Shown here in pieces: positions 1 through 7,028 of a stretch of DNA of 29,484 bases. Under the pieces are notes generated by a model, which was not told the origin of the DNA, did not search any database, and saw nothing but the letters and a program-made list of their open reading frames with translations. The position numbers and the translations under genes were made by a program. Source of the DNA: DATLGD01 sp035540755 (lineage in GTDB: Bacteria; Actinomycetota; Actinomycetes; Mycobacteriales; SCTD01); the NCBI GenBank assembly GCA_035540755.1, contig DATLGD010000138.1, positions 1 to 29,484 on the forward strand. Reading direction: 5' to 3'. Numbering within the stretch: position 1 is the first letter of the stretch; each line of letters starts with the position of its first letter.

Positions 1-432
1 CCCGCCCGGGCTGCCGGGCACCGGCACTGCGCCGGAGGCTGCGTCGACCGCGTCCCGCACCTGAAGGCCCCCGTCCGGGCGGAGGTCGGGCGGCAGCAGG
101 TCCTCGCCGATCAGCGGCGGACCGGCTGGCCGGCCGCCTCCCGACGTGGCGGCGCCCGGTCCGAGGACGTCCTCGGTGCCGCGTGCCGGCGGGGCGCCGG
201 GGGGACGCGACGGCACCACGACGACGTCGTCGCCGACGGCGGGCGAGCCGTCCGACGGAGCGGACGCGGACGGCGCCCGGGGGGTGGTGGGGGCGACGTC
301 CGAGGTGGCGGTGAGCACCAGCAGCGAGGTGCCGACCGAGGCCACGAGCACCAGCGCGGCCGTGGCAGCCGTGGTGGCCGGCCCGGCGGAGGGCGCGACG
401 ACCCGACGCGGCGTTCCGACCGGCCTGGCCAC
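1..432 (-). CDS. N-terminal part of a membrane-anchored proline/alanine-rich protein (partial)
   Basis: The reading frame starts at a GTG (430-432) and stays open for 144 codons to the window edge, so the 3' end is missing. An AAGGAG ribosome binding site lies six bases upstream of the GTG and decides the start. About 18 residues of basic/proline-rich cytoplasmic sequence are followed by one hydrophobic segment (about residues 19-42, with LVLVASVGTSLLVLTA), then a low-complexity Pro/Ala/Gly/Ser/Asp-rich stretch. This looks like a single-pass protein with most of its length outside the membrane. No catalytic motif is visible and the family is not recognised. G/C-ending codons fit this frame, while the open frames on the other strand give arginine-rich nonsense. 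Confidence 0.6.
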   Translation of the reverse strand, partial: MARPVGTPRRVVAPSAGPATTAATAALVLVASVGTSLLVLTATSDVAPTTPRAPSASAPSDGSPAVGDDVVVVPSRPPGAPPARGTEDVLGPGAATSGGGRPAGPPLIGEDLLPPDLRPDGGLQVRDAVDAASGAVPVPGSPGG

Positions 433-535
433 GCTCTGCTCCTTCCCGCTGCTGCCTGCTGTCCTGTGCTGTCCCTTCGCCGCGCGTGACCTCGGTCCCT
501 GCCGCCGGCACGGGTGACGTCCGCCGCTGCCCGTC

Positions 536-1024
536 CTACTCGACGGGTCCGACGCTCTTCTCCGCCTCCTGCTTCACCCGCTGCAGCGTGAGCTCCATGG
601 ACGTGCCGGCGTAGCCGCGGCGGTCCTTGACGCCAGTGGTCAGCGCGCCCACAGCGGTGACGAGCCGGCCGCGCCGGTCGGTCCACGACTCGGTGAGCAG
701 GCAGCCGCTGCCGGTGGGCTCCAGCTGATAGCGCCAGAGCGCGACGGGCAGCCCCATCGACGTCACCTCGAAGGCGAACGCGCGCCCGGGCTCGGCCTCG
801 ACGACCGTGCTGCGGGTCGACCAGCGCCGCCTGCCTTGGACGTTCGTGCCGCGGAACCTGGCGCCGACGACGGGCCCGGCGGGCTCGCCCTCCCACCGGC
901 CGCCGGTGCTCTCCGGGCTGAACCGGCTCATGCCCGGGAGGTCGCTGACCAGCGCCCAGACGCGCTGCGGGGGCGCCGCCACCTCGGTGCTGCGCACCAC
1001 TCGCCGTTCGGCGTCCTCGTTCAC
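536..1024 (-). CDS. SRPBCC (polyketide cyclase/dehydrase-like) family protein
   Basis: 162 residues with a GTG start and no clear ribosome binding site. The N-terminus has the typical opening of a START-like helix-grip fold: a first strand (RRVVRSTEVAAPPQRVWALV) leading into the 'PxxVWxLVSD' helix and a 'MSRFSPE' segment, then alternating strands (VVGARFRGTN, WSTRSTVVEAEPGRAFAFEV, LWRYQLEP) and a C-terminal amphipathic helix (about residues 135-160). Length and order match the polyketide cyclase/dehydrase and lipid-transport group of small soluble ligand-binding proteins. The ligand cannot be told from sequence. It stands alone, divergent from the lipoprotein gene at 1189, with a tandem repeat block between them. 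Confidence 0.8.
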   Translation of the reverse strand: MNEDAERRVVRSTEVAAPPQRVWALVSDLPGMSRFSPESTGGRWEGEPAGPVVGARFRGTNVQGRRRWSTRSTVVEAEPGRAFAFEVTSMGLPVALWRYQLEPTGSGCLLTESWTDRRGRLVTAVGALTTGVKDRRGYAGTSMELTLQRVKQEAEKSVGPVE

Positions 1025-1073
1025 GAGCCGAGGCTAGGCGTCCTCGACCGTCCTCGCGAGGGCCGACCGGGCG

Positions 1074-1135
1074 ATGTGGACGCAGGTGTGGACGACAGGT
1101 GTGGGCGCAGGTCAGGACGCAGGTGTGGACGAGAG
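1074..1135 (+). repeat. Five tandem 12-13 bp repeats (GTGTGGACGCAG-like)
   Basis: Five consecutive units start at 1074, 1086, 1099, 1111 and 1123 and read ATGTGGACGCAG, GTGTGGACGACAG, GTGTGGGCGCAG, GTCAGGACGCAG and GTGTGGACGAGAG. The block fills most of the gap between two divergent genes. Three units contain TGTGGACG, the complement of CGTCCACA, which resembles a DnaA-box core (consensus TTGTCCACA), so it could be a protein-binding array. It could also be a neutral repeat. Confidence 0.75.
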
Positions 1136-1188
1136 CGAGCCCCGCGGGGTCGTGGCAGCTGGTCAGCGCCGCATGGAAGAGTGGCTCC

Positions 1189-1647
1189 ATGCGCCCGCTG
1201 TCCGATCCTGCCCGCTCACTGCGCGCCGCTCGCGCCCTGCCCGCCCTCCTGCTCGTGGCCGGACTCGCGATCTCCGGCTGCGGCACCGACGACGACGAGG
1301 CCTCCCCCGAGCCGACCGTGAGCGCCACGCAGGCCCCTCCCGGGACCATCGAGGAGGAGCCCGCGCCGGAGACCACTCCGGACGACGCCCAGGTGGTCAG
1401 CATCACCGTGCAGGGCGGCCAGGTGACCGGCGTGGAGCCGCGCACCGTCGTGCCGGTCGGCACGCAGGTCCGGTTGACGATCACCTCCGACGCCGCCGAC
1501 GAGGTGCACGTGCACGGCTACGACCTGACCGCGCAGGTCACCCCCGACCAGGCGGTGCAGCTGGAGTTCCTCGCCGACCGACCGGGGATCTTCGAGGTGG
1601 AGCTGCACGACAGCCGCGTGGTCCTCACGCGGCTGCAGGTGCAGTGA
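1189..1647 (+). CDS. Cupredoxin-like lipoprotein
   Basis: 152 residues from the ATG at 1189, which has a GGAAGAG purine stretch upstream and places a lipoprotein signal peptide at the N-terminus: Arg residues, a hydrophobic core (ALPALLLVAGLAI) and the lipobox ISGC, so Cys is lipidated and the protein is exported. An acidic Pro/Thr/Glu-rich linker follows, then one beta domain (about residues 65-152) with DEVHVHGYDL and FEVELHD, a pattern seen in cupredoxin-fold periplasmic proteins. Histidines are present, but I see no Cys/Met blue-copper ligand pair, so metal binding is uncertain. The stop overlaps the GTG of the next gene (GTGA at 1644-1647), indicating an operon and a shared role at the membrane. 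Upstream in-frame starts would place extra sequence before the signal peptide and were rejected. Confidence 0.8.
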   Translation: MRPLSDPARSLRAARALPALLLVAGLAISGCGTDDDEASPEPTVSATQAPPGTIEEEPAPETTPDDAQVVSITVQGGQVTGVEPRTVVPVGTQVRLTITSDAADEVHVHGYDLTAQVTPDQAVQLEFLADRPGIFEVELHDSRVVLTRLQVQ

Positions 1648-2963
1648 GCACAGCGCTGAGCCCGGTCCTCGCGCACGGCGTCGGCACCCGCGCCGACCTC
1701 CCGATCCCGGTCGAGCTGGCCCTGTTCGGCGGCGCGGCCGCCGTGCTCGTCAGCTTCGGCGCGCTCGGGCTGCTCTGGCCGCGCAGCCGGCTGCGCGGCC
1801 AGACCGCCGGCGTCCCGCTGCCCGGACCGCTGCGGGCCGCCGTCGACAACCCGGTGCTGATCGGGGTGCTGCGGGCGCTCGTGCTGGCGGTCACCCTCGC
1901 CGTGGTCGTCGTCGCGCTGACCGGCCCTCCGGAGACGACGAGCAACCTGGCGCCGTACGCCTTCTACATCACCTTCTGGGTCGGGCTGGTGCCGGCCAGC
2001 CTGCTGCTCGGACCGGTGTGGGCCAAGCTCAACCCGCTGCGCACCCTGCACGCCGGGCTCGAGAAGCTCACCGGCCCGGCGCCGGCCGCCGACCGGCTGC
2101 CCGCGCTGGGCTACTGGCCGGCCGTCGTCGCGCTGTTCGCCTACGGCTGGCTCGAGCTGGCCTACCCGGAGCGGGCCCGCCCGGCCACCGTCGGGACCTT
2201 CCTCGTCCTGTACGGCGTCGTGCAGCTCGTGGCCGCCCTGTGGTTCGGATCCGGCTGGTTCGCCCGTGGCGACGCCTTCGAGGTGGTGTCGAGCCTGTGG
2301 GCACGGCTGTCGCCGTTCGGCCGGCGCGAGGACGGCGTCCTCGTGGTCCGCAACCCGCTGGACGGCGTCGACGGCCTGCCCGCGGAGCGCGGGCTGTCCG
2401 GGGTCGTCATCGGGCTGCTGGGCATCACCGCCTTCGACGGCGTGACCCGCACGCAGTGGTGGCAGACCGGTCCCGGCATCGAGGGCGACGTCGCGACGCT
2501 CCCCCCGACGCTGGGCCTGGCGCTCACCGCCCTCGCGGTGGCCGGCCTGTACGCGGCGGCGACCGCGTTCGCCAGCCGGCTCGGCTGGCGCGGTCACGAC
2601 GGGCCGACGCAGTTCGCGCACTCGATCGTCCCGATCGCCCTCGGCTACCACGTCGCGCACTACTTCTCGCTGCTGCTGCTCGACGGGCAGCTGACCTGGA
2701 TCCTCGCCAGCGACCCCTTCCAGACCGGTCAGGACCTGTTCGGCACCGCCGGCAACCGGCTCGACCTCACCGCCGTCTCGCCCGACGTGATCGCCGGGGT
2801 GCAGGTCGGGGCGATCGTCCTGGGGCACGTGCTCGGCGTGGTGCTCGCGCACGACCGCGCGGTGCGTCTGTGCGAGCCCGGCCGGTCCCGCACCTCGCAG
2901 TACCCGCTGCTCGCCGTCATGGTGGCGTTCACGGTCACCGGCCTCTGGCTGCTGCTCGGCTGA
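1644..2963 (+). CDS. Polytopic membrane protein coupled to the cupredoxin-like lipoprotein
   Basis: 439 residues from the GTG at 1644, which overlaps the preceding stop by 4 bp, so translational coupling is likely. The frame is open further upstream but there overlaps the lipoprotein gene. About ten hydrophobic segments are visible, starting with ELALFGGAAAVLVSFGALGLLW and ending with the C-terminal PLLAVMVAFTVTGLWLLL. Conserved-looking features are the N-terminal AHGVGTRADLP, the charged loop WAKLNPLRTLH and histidines in the eighth segment (GYHVAHYFS). From memory, actinobacterial proteins of this layout are sometimes labelled 'fenitrothion hydrolase', a name with little functional support. 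No enzymatic motif is evident. The partner lipoprotein suggests a complex at the outer face of the membrane, possibly metal-related (inference). Confidence 0.8.
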   Translation: MSTALSPVLAHGVGTRADLPIPVELALFGGAAAVLVSFGALGLLWPRSRLRGQTAGVPLPGPLRAAVDNPVLIGVLRALVLAVTLAVVVVALTGPPETTSNLAPYAFYITFWVGLVPASLLLGPVWAKLNPLRTLHAGLEKLTGPAPAADRLPALGYWPAVVALFAYGWLELAYPERARPATVGTFLVLYGVVQLVAALWFGSGWFARGDAFEVVSSLWARLSPFGRREDGVLVVRNPLDGVDGLPAERGLSGVVIGLLGITAFDGVTRTQWWQTGPGIEGDVATLPPTLGLALTALAVAGLYAAATAFASRLGWRGHDGPTQFAHSIVPIALGYHVAHYFSLLLLDGQLTWILASDPFQTGQDLFGTAGNRLDLTAVSPDVIAGVQVGAIVLGHVLGVVLAHDRAVRLCEPGRSRTSQYPLLAVMVAFTVTGLWLLLG

Positions 2964-3025
2964 TCCGTCACCGGGTGTGACCGGTTGCTCCGATCGGCGC
3001 AGCCAGATTGGGCCGACTGGCCTGA

Positions 3026-3059
3026 TTGCGCCGGTCGTCGGTGACGCATAGTGACTATG
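3026..3059 (+). promoter_or_regulatory. Candidate promoter overlapping a 13-bp perfect palindrome
   Basis: TTGCGC at 3026-3031 could serve as a -35 element and CATAGT at 3047-3052 as a -10 element (15-bp spacing, shorter than ideal). CATAGT is one arm of the palindrome CATAGT-G-ACTATG (3047-3059), a common operator arrangement. The AT-richness is striking against the background. Transcription from here would give a leader of about 325 nt before the ATG at 3386. Confidence 0.35.
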
Positions 3060-3065
3060 TTGCTG

Positions 3066-3379
3066 CACCCGCAAGGGAGTGGCGACGCAGGGACACGTCG
3101 ATCCGGACAGCCCTCACCGACGTGCGACCGACCTGGTCGCACGCACGGAGACAGCACGGTCGCCCAGGCCGTCCGGGGAGTGAGTGGCGAGACCGACCCG
3201 CTCGGCGCACCGGCACCGCCGGTGCGCCTGGACGGGAGCCGACGATCCGCATGGTCGTCCCGCGCCGGCAGCACCGGCGCGGGGAGACGGTCGCCCAGAC
3301 CGTGCGGGGAGGCAGTGGCGAGACCGGCTCGTCCGACGCTGCCCGGGTGCACCCGCACCCGGACGACTCGGACGGGAGC
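3066..3379 (+). promoter_or_regulatory. Structured 5' leader with tandem duplicated hairpin modules (candidate tandem RNA element)
   Basis: Two modules start with nearly the same 40 nt (3156-3195 and 3287-3326, 36 of 40 identical). Each core can pair GGTCGCC with GGCGAGACC around a GGGGAG segment. Each is followed by a hairpin of different sequence at the same place: 11 bp at 3204-3228 (loop ACC) and 8 bp at 3343-3362 (loop ACCC). Each module ends in GACGGGAGC; in the second this is the Shine-Dalgarno of the gene at 3386. A more diverged copy precedes them, with GGGAGTGGCGA near 3075, a 9-bp hairpin at 3121-3143 and GGAGAC at 3148-3153. Another hairpin (3259-3283) followed by GGGGAGAC lies between the modules. 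Stems kept while sequence changes suggest a folded RNA controlling translation. I do not recognise a known riboswitch class. Confidence 0.5.
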
Positions 3380-3385
3380 ACCACC

Positions 3386-4369
3386 ATGCACAGCACACTC
3401 CGCCCTCTCGCCGGCAAGGCCGCGGCGTGCGCCGCCGCAGGGCTCCTCCTGCCGGTCCTGCTGGCCGGGCCCGCCCTCGCCGGTGGAGGCACCGGCAACG
3501 GGCAGGGCAACGGGCAGGGCAACGGGCAGGGCCAGGCCGCGCCCGCCGGCCAGGGTCCGGCGCAGAGCCGGCCCGAGGCAGGGGGACAGCAGCGTCCGGC
3601 TGCCGCGCCGAAGCCGGCAGCTGCCCCCAAGCCGGCCCCCAAGCCGGCCCCCAAGCCGGCCGCGGCGCCCAAGCCGGCGCCTGCTCCCAAGCCGGCCGCT
3701 GCCCCGAAGCCGAAGCCTGCGCCCGCGCAGAAGCCGGCGCCCCGCAAGGACGCCACCGACCCCTCCGGCTCCAGCAGCAACCCCGACGGGACCTTCCAGG
3801 GCAAGAGCACGTCCACGCCCGACCAGGACGGCACGGGCATGGACCGGGGGCTGGACAACAACGACAAGACCGGGCCCGGCACCGACGGCAACAACGGCTG
3901 CGGCAACGAGCCGCGGGAGGCCGCCCCTCGCGACGGCGGACGTCCGACCGAGGACGACAACAACGGCTGGTGCGGCGGCAAGCCGAAGGCCGAGGCCGCC
4001 CAGCCGGGCGAGCAGCCCGGCACCGCGACCGAGGAGCGTCCGGCACCTCCGGCGGGCCCGACGGTCCCTGTGCAGGCCGACACCGCCGTGCTGCCTGCGC
4101 AGCTGACCGCTCCGGCGCCGTCCACCTCGGTGCTCGACCTGGTCACCACCGCCTCGGTCACCAACGCCTCACCGCTGCCGGGCCTGGCGTCCGACGTCCG
4201 GGCAGGCGACCTCGCCGGCGACGTCCGGGCCTCCGGCGCGGCCGTCGCGGCCCACCGGCCGACGGCCCTGCCGTTCACCGGCAGCACGACGGCGCTCACG
4301 CTGCTCGCGGCCGGAGCGGCCCTGGCGGCCGGCGGCGGGCTGCTCGTCGTGGGCCGCCGCCGGGGCTGA
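3386..4369 (+). CDS. LPXTG-type cell-surface protein with Ala/Pro/Lys repeats
   Basis: 327 residues. The ATG at 3386 has GGGAG seven bases upstream and begins a Sec signal peptide (LAGKAAACAAAGLLLPVLL, probable cleavage after ALA near residue 33). The mature protein has a short GNGQ repeat, then a Pro/Ala/Lys region with many AAPKP/APKP units (about residues 70-120) typical of wall-spanning segments. An acidic Asn/Asp/Gly-rich region with two cysteines follows (DGNNGCGNE and EDDNNGWCGG), then a Thr/Ser/Pro-rich stalk. The C-terminus is a classic sorting signal: LPFTG at 295-299, a hydrophobic segment and GRRRG. It should be linked to the cell wall by a sortase, not encoded here. The two Cys-containing motifs could form a disulfide or bind metal (inference). 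An in-frame ATG at 3251 would add 45 residues before the signal peptide and is unlikely. Confidence 0.85.
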   Translation: MHSTLRPLAGKAAACAAAGLLLPVLLAGPALAGGGTGNGQGNGQGNGQGQAAPAGQGPAQSRPEAGGQQRPAAAPKPAAAPKPAPKPAPKPAAAPKPAPAPKPAAAPKPKPAPAQKPAPRKDATDPSGSSSNPDGTFQGKSTSTPDQDGTGMDRGLDNNDKTGPGTDGNNGCGNEPREAAPRDGGRPTEDDNNGWCGGKPKAEAAQPGEQPGTATEERPAPPAGPTVPVQADTAVLPAQLTAPAPSTSVLDLVTTASVTNASPLPGLASDVRAGDLAGDVRASGAAVAAHRPTALPFTGSTTALTLLAAGAALAAGGGLLVVGRRRG

Positions 4370-4382
4370 CGGCCGCCGGCAC

Positions 4383-4426
4383 CGGCGCTACGGCTCCGTG
4401 ACCACCGGTCGGGGGCCGTAGCGCCG
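4383..4426. terminator. Hairpin between convergent genes, probably bidirectional terminator
   Basis: GGCGCTACGG (4384-4393) is the perfect inverted partner of CCGTAGCGCC (4416-4425). The stem extends by C4383-G4426 and by about four inner pairs including one G-U. It begins 14 nt after the stop at 4369 and reaches into the last codons of the minus-strand lipoprotein gene ending at 4388. There is no U-tract, as usual in high-GC actinobacteria. Confidence 0.5.
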
Positions 4427-4831
4427 CTCCAGCGCCTCGGCCTCCTCGACGAAGGACACGAACTCCCACAACCCCTCGGCCGGCTCGTCGTCGGGCACCG
4501 GCATCCCCCCGGGCTGGTCGCGCCGCAGCACGAACACCACCCCGCTGACCGGGGCGACGGGGCTGCGCCACACCTGCTCGACGAAGGTGTCCCGCAGGAC
4601 GTCGAGGTCGGCGTCGGAGTCCACGGCGCCCTCGACGACCACCGACCCGATCCCGCTCGGGTCGCGGGTGTAGTCCATGTCCAGCGTCCGCACGCCGGGC
4701 ACCGAGACCAGCTGCGCCTCGAGCCCGTCCACCTGCGCCTGCCCGCGCTGCGCGACCTCGTCGCCGCTGTGCGCGCAGGAGGCCACGGCCAGCAGGACCA
4801 GGGGGAGCAGGACCCGCCGCCAGCGCGTCAC
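4388..4831 (-). CDS. Small lipoprotein, last gene of the WXG100/EspG-like/hydrolase operon
   Basis: 147 residues with a GTG start (4829-4831) overlapping the preceding gene's stop by 4 bp (4828-4831). The N-terminus is RWRRVLLPLVLLAVASC: basic residues, hydrophobic core and a lipobox-like VASC, so an exported lipoprotein is likely. The mature part has a heptad-like segment after the Cys (EVAQRGQAQVDGLEAQLVSV), then beta/alpha-like sequence with SVVVEGAVDSDADLDVLRDTF, a style seen in small BON-like domains, and an acidic C-terminal stretch. I do not recognise a specific family. Its position suggests it acts outside the cell with the hydrolase encoded just upstream. Confidence 0.7.
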   Translation of the reverse strand: MTRWRRVLLPLVLLAVASCAHSGDEVAQRGQAQVDGLEAQLVSVPGVRTLDMDYTRDPSGIGSVVVEGAVDSDADLDVLRDTFVEQVWRSPVAPVSGVVFVLRRDQPGGMPVPDDEPAEGLWEFVSFVEEAEALERRYGPRPVVTEP

Positions 4832-6255
4832 GGCGGCGGGTCCGCGGCGTTCACCACGGTGAACGGCGTCGTGGTCACCTGTGCGGCCGGACCCGGCGCG
4901 AGGAAGGCGCCGGCGCTGGCGAGCCAGCCGTGCAGCGCCGGGTCGGACGAGCCGGAGAGCGCCCGCGCCGCCGGCAGGTAGGCCTCGGCCAGCGCGTGCT
5001 CCCCGGCGAGACCGGACGCGGCGGCATCGAACTGCACGGTGACGTGCGTGGCGGACGACCGGTTTGGCGCGGCGTCGAGCCGGGGCACGACGTCCTGCCG
5101 GTTCTCCAGCGACAGCACGTGGACGCCGTCGGGCACCGGCATCCGACCGACCGGGGACCCCGCGGTGACCACGTGCGAGACGTCGAAGCTGCCGCGCAGC
5201 TCGGCGGCCGCGCGCATCGCGACCATGCCGCCCTGGGAGTGGCCGACGAGCATGACCGGTGAGCCCGGTCCGGCGCCGGCAGCGGTCAGCGCGCTCGCCA
5301 CGGCCTCCACCCGGGCGGTCGGCTCGCCCGCCATGAGCTCGAGGTTGGTGGCCAGGTCGCTGACGTACGGCCGCGACCTCGGGTCGGGCTGCCAGCCCTT
5401 GGTGCCCGGGAGCAGCACCACGAAGGACTCCCGGGTCGTGCCCTCCGCCCCCGGCACCGCGGTGCGCGTGACCACGAGGCGCCCCTGCTCGGTGCCGCGC
5501 GCCGCGCCGTCGACGACGGTGAGCGCGTCGAGCAGGTCGCCGACGTCGTGCGGCGCGGTGCCCCCTCCGGCCGGACCGGCGACGACGCCGGCCCGGCCGT
5601 GCGGGTAGAGCAGCGCGAGCAGCCCCGCGCTCTCGGCCAGGGACCGCGGTCGCAGCCCGCGCCCGGTGCGCACCCGCAGGGCGACGTCGACCGGGCCGGC
5701 CAGCGGACCGGCGAGGCCGACCAGCATGGACACCGCCCCCGGCGCCGCGCCGGCGACCTCGTCGACCAGGCCGGGATGGGCGGCGAGGAAGGCCTCGGCG
5801 TCCCGGGCGGGGTCGCCGCCGGACAGCGCCGTGGTGCTCCACCAGAGGGCTCCGGCGCCGGCGGCGAGCGGCGCGAGGAACACCGCGAGCGAGCCGGTGA
5901 GGCGGCGCCGGAGGTCGGAGCCGGCCAGCGCCAGGTCGTCGGCGGTGCGGTAGCGGACGGCGGCCAGCAGCAGCAGCCCGGCCCGCACCTCGACCGCGAC
6001 GGCGGTGGCACCCAGGCCGGACGGGCCGGACAGCGCGGCGGCGACGGCGGCGGTGACGCGCGCGGCGCCGGCCGGGTCGAGCACTGCCGAGCCGTGCAGC
6101 CCGGACCCCCGCAGGACCAAGCCGACGCCGCCGGCGACCGCCACGAGCTCGGCGCCGATGCCGCCGAGCGCCCTCGCGGCGAGCGCGAGGTCGTCGGCGC
6201 GGACCTCGAAGCCGCTCGCGCCGCCCGAGACCTCGACGTCGGAGACGCCGCTCAT
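4828..6255 (-). CDS. Alpha/beta hydrolase (lipase/esterase-like) with WXG/ESX-style N-terminal helical region
   Basis: 475 residues from the ATG at 6253-6255, which overlaps the upstream stop as ATGA (6252-6255); farther upstream the frame runs into the neighbouring gene and is arginine-rich. Residues 1-115 are Ala/Gly-rich helices resembling the helical regions of ESX-associated proteins, followed by a hydrophobic segment (about 119-139, LTGSLAVFLAPLAAGAGALWW-like). The C-terminal half is an alpha/beta hydrolase: LLPGTKGW (oxyanion region), the nucleophile elbow GHSQGG with Ser340, probable acid Asp388 (NRQDVV) and probable base His420 (GEHALAEAY). The substrate is unknown; lipid or ester is likely from the motif. 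It sits third in a four-gene overlapping operon. A secretion route is not shown, as no signal peptide is visible. Confidence 0.8.
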   Translation of the reverse strand: MSGVSDVEVSGGASGFEVRADDLALAARALGGIGAELVAVAGGVGLVLRGSGLHGSAVLDPAGAARVTAAVAAALSGPSGLGATAVAVEVRAGLLLLAAVRYRTADDLALAGSDLRRRLTGSLAVFLAPLAAGAGALWWSTTALSGGDPARDAEAFLAAHPGLVDEVAGAAPGAVSMLVGLAGPLAGPVDVALRVRTGRGLRPRSLAESAGLLALLYPHGRAGVVAGPAGGGTAPHDVGDLLDALTVVDGAARGTEQGRLVVTRTAVPGAEGTTRESFVVLLPGTKGWQPDPRSRPYVSDLATNLELMAGEPTARVEAVASALTAAGAGPGSPVMLVGHSQGGMVAMRAAAELRGSFDVSHVVTAGSPVGRMPVPDGVHVLSLENRQDVVPRLDAAPNRSSATHVTVQFDAAASGLAGEHALAEAYLPAARALSGSSDPALHGWLASAGAFLAPGPAAQVTTTPFTVVNAADPPP

Positions 6256-7028
6256 CCGGACGCTCCTCGCCGGTCCGCCAGGAGGAGCGCAGCCGCGGGG
6301 GCGACCGCGGGGCCGAGCTCGGCCGGCTCGACGGCGCGCACCGCCACCTGCGGCAGTCCGCTGAGCGGGTCGGGACCGGCCGGTTCGAGCGCGGCCCACC
6401 GGCCTCCGGTCGGGTCGGTCAGCCAGACCCAGTCGACGAACGACGCGGGCACCGCCCCGCCGGGCGTCGCCGGCTGGCCGAGGACGGTGGCCCGCAGCGA
6501 GCCGCCCCACCGACGGGCCACGGCCTCGGCGAGCGAGCCGGCCGGAGGCTCGGCGAGGTCGGCGAGCGGGAGCACCTGCGGTGCCTCCGCCGTCGTCCCG
6601 GCCGCCGGCGCCGCCGTGCGGGCCGGCACGACCCGGCCGAGCTCGTCGGCCAGCGACGCGGCCGAGAACGCGGACAGCTGCACGGACCCGCCGCCGGTGC
6701 GCAGCAGGGCGGCCCCGAGCGGCCCCTCGACGGCGACGGCGGCGGTCACGTCAAGACCGGGACACGAGGCCTCGACGAGCACGAGGACCTCCGGGGCGGC
6801 GAGCCGCCGGAGGTCGGCGGCCAGAGCCGGGTGCGCGGCCGTCCCGTCGAGCAGGCCCCGGGCGGTGAGCGCCGCCTCGGCGTCTTCGACGGGCCGGGCC
6901 TCACCGGCGCCGGCGCCGTCGAGGTCGAACCCGGGCGGCAGGGCGGCACCGTCCGGCAGCGCGGCGGCGGCGAGCACCGCGAGCTCGGCCGCGGTCAGCA
7001 GCAGCCGGCGCGGGCGCAGATCGGTCAT
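6252..7028 (-). CDS. EspG-like ESX secretion-associated protein
   Basis: 258 residues from the ATG at 7026-7028, overlapping the WXG100 gene's stop (7025-7028, ATGA). The N-terminus LTAAELAVLAAAALPDGAA, the following EDAEAALTARGLLDG and ALAADLRRLAAPEVLVLV match what I remember of the EspG family start: strand, helix, 'L..RGL.DG' and a strand pair. The middle has beta strands (VTAAVAVEGPLGAALLRTGG) and the C-terminus has WVWLTDPTGGRWAALEP. In mycobacteria EspG proteins are cytosolic chaperones for PE/PPE substrates; this one sits beside a WXG100 protein instead. The assignment rests on remembered pattern and context, so it is moderate. The next gene overlaps by 4 bp. Confidence 0.6.
   Translation of the reverse strand: MTDLRPRRLLLTAAELAVLAAAALPDGAALPPGFDLDGAGAGEARPVEDAEAALTARGLLDGTAAHPALAADLRRLAAPEVLVLVEASCPGLDVTAAVAVEGPLGAALLRTGGGSVQLSAFSAASLADELGRVVPARTAAPAAGTTAEAPQVLPLADLAEPPAGSLAEAVARRWGGSLRATVLGQPATPGGAVPASFVDWVWLTDPTGGRWAALEPAGPDPLSGLPQVAVRAVEPAELGPAVAPAAALLLADRRGASG

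Larger units (their letters stand above)
2964..3385 (+). other. 422-nt gene-free stretch: terminator-like hairpins, promoter region and long leader
   Basis: There is no convincing gene here. Just after the stop at 2963 are short G/C hairpins (GTCAC-CGGGT-GTGAC near 2967). From 3026 onward come promoter-like words and the palindrome at 3047-3059. About 320 nt follow in which hairpin modules recur up to the ribosome binding site of the LPXTG-type protein gene. One forward frame stays open through the region and joins the gene downstream, but it has no signal peptide of its own and its repeats follow RNA-like stems rather than codons. Confidence 0.6.

Noticed and set aside
3066..3379. Leader as a known riboswitch (ydaO/c-di-AMP, c-di-GMP, glycine tandem, cobalamin, manganese)
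   Set aside because: The conserved words I remember for these classes are not present; GGGGAG alone is too short to support any of them. Known-class status remains untested without a covariance search.
3251..3385. Earlier in-frame ATG (3251) as the start of the LPXTG-type protein
   Set aside because: It would place 45 hydrophilic, Arg-rich residues ahead of a well-formed signal peptide, and the 3386 start has a better-spaced ribosome binding site.
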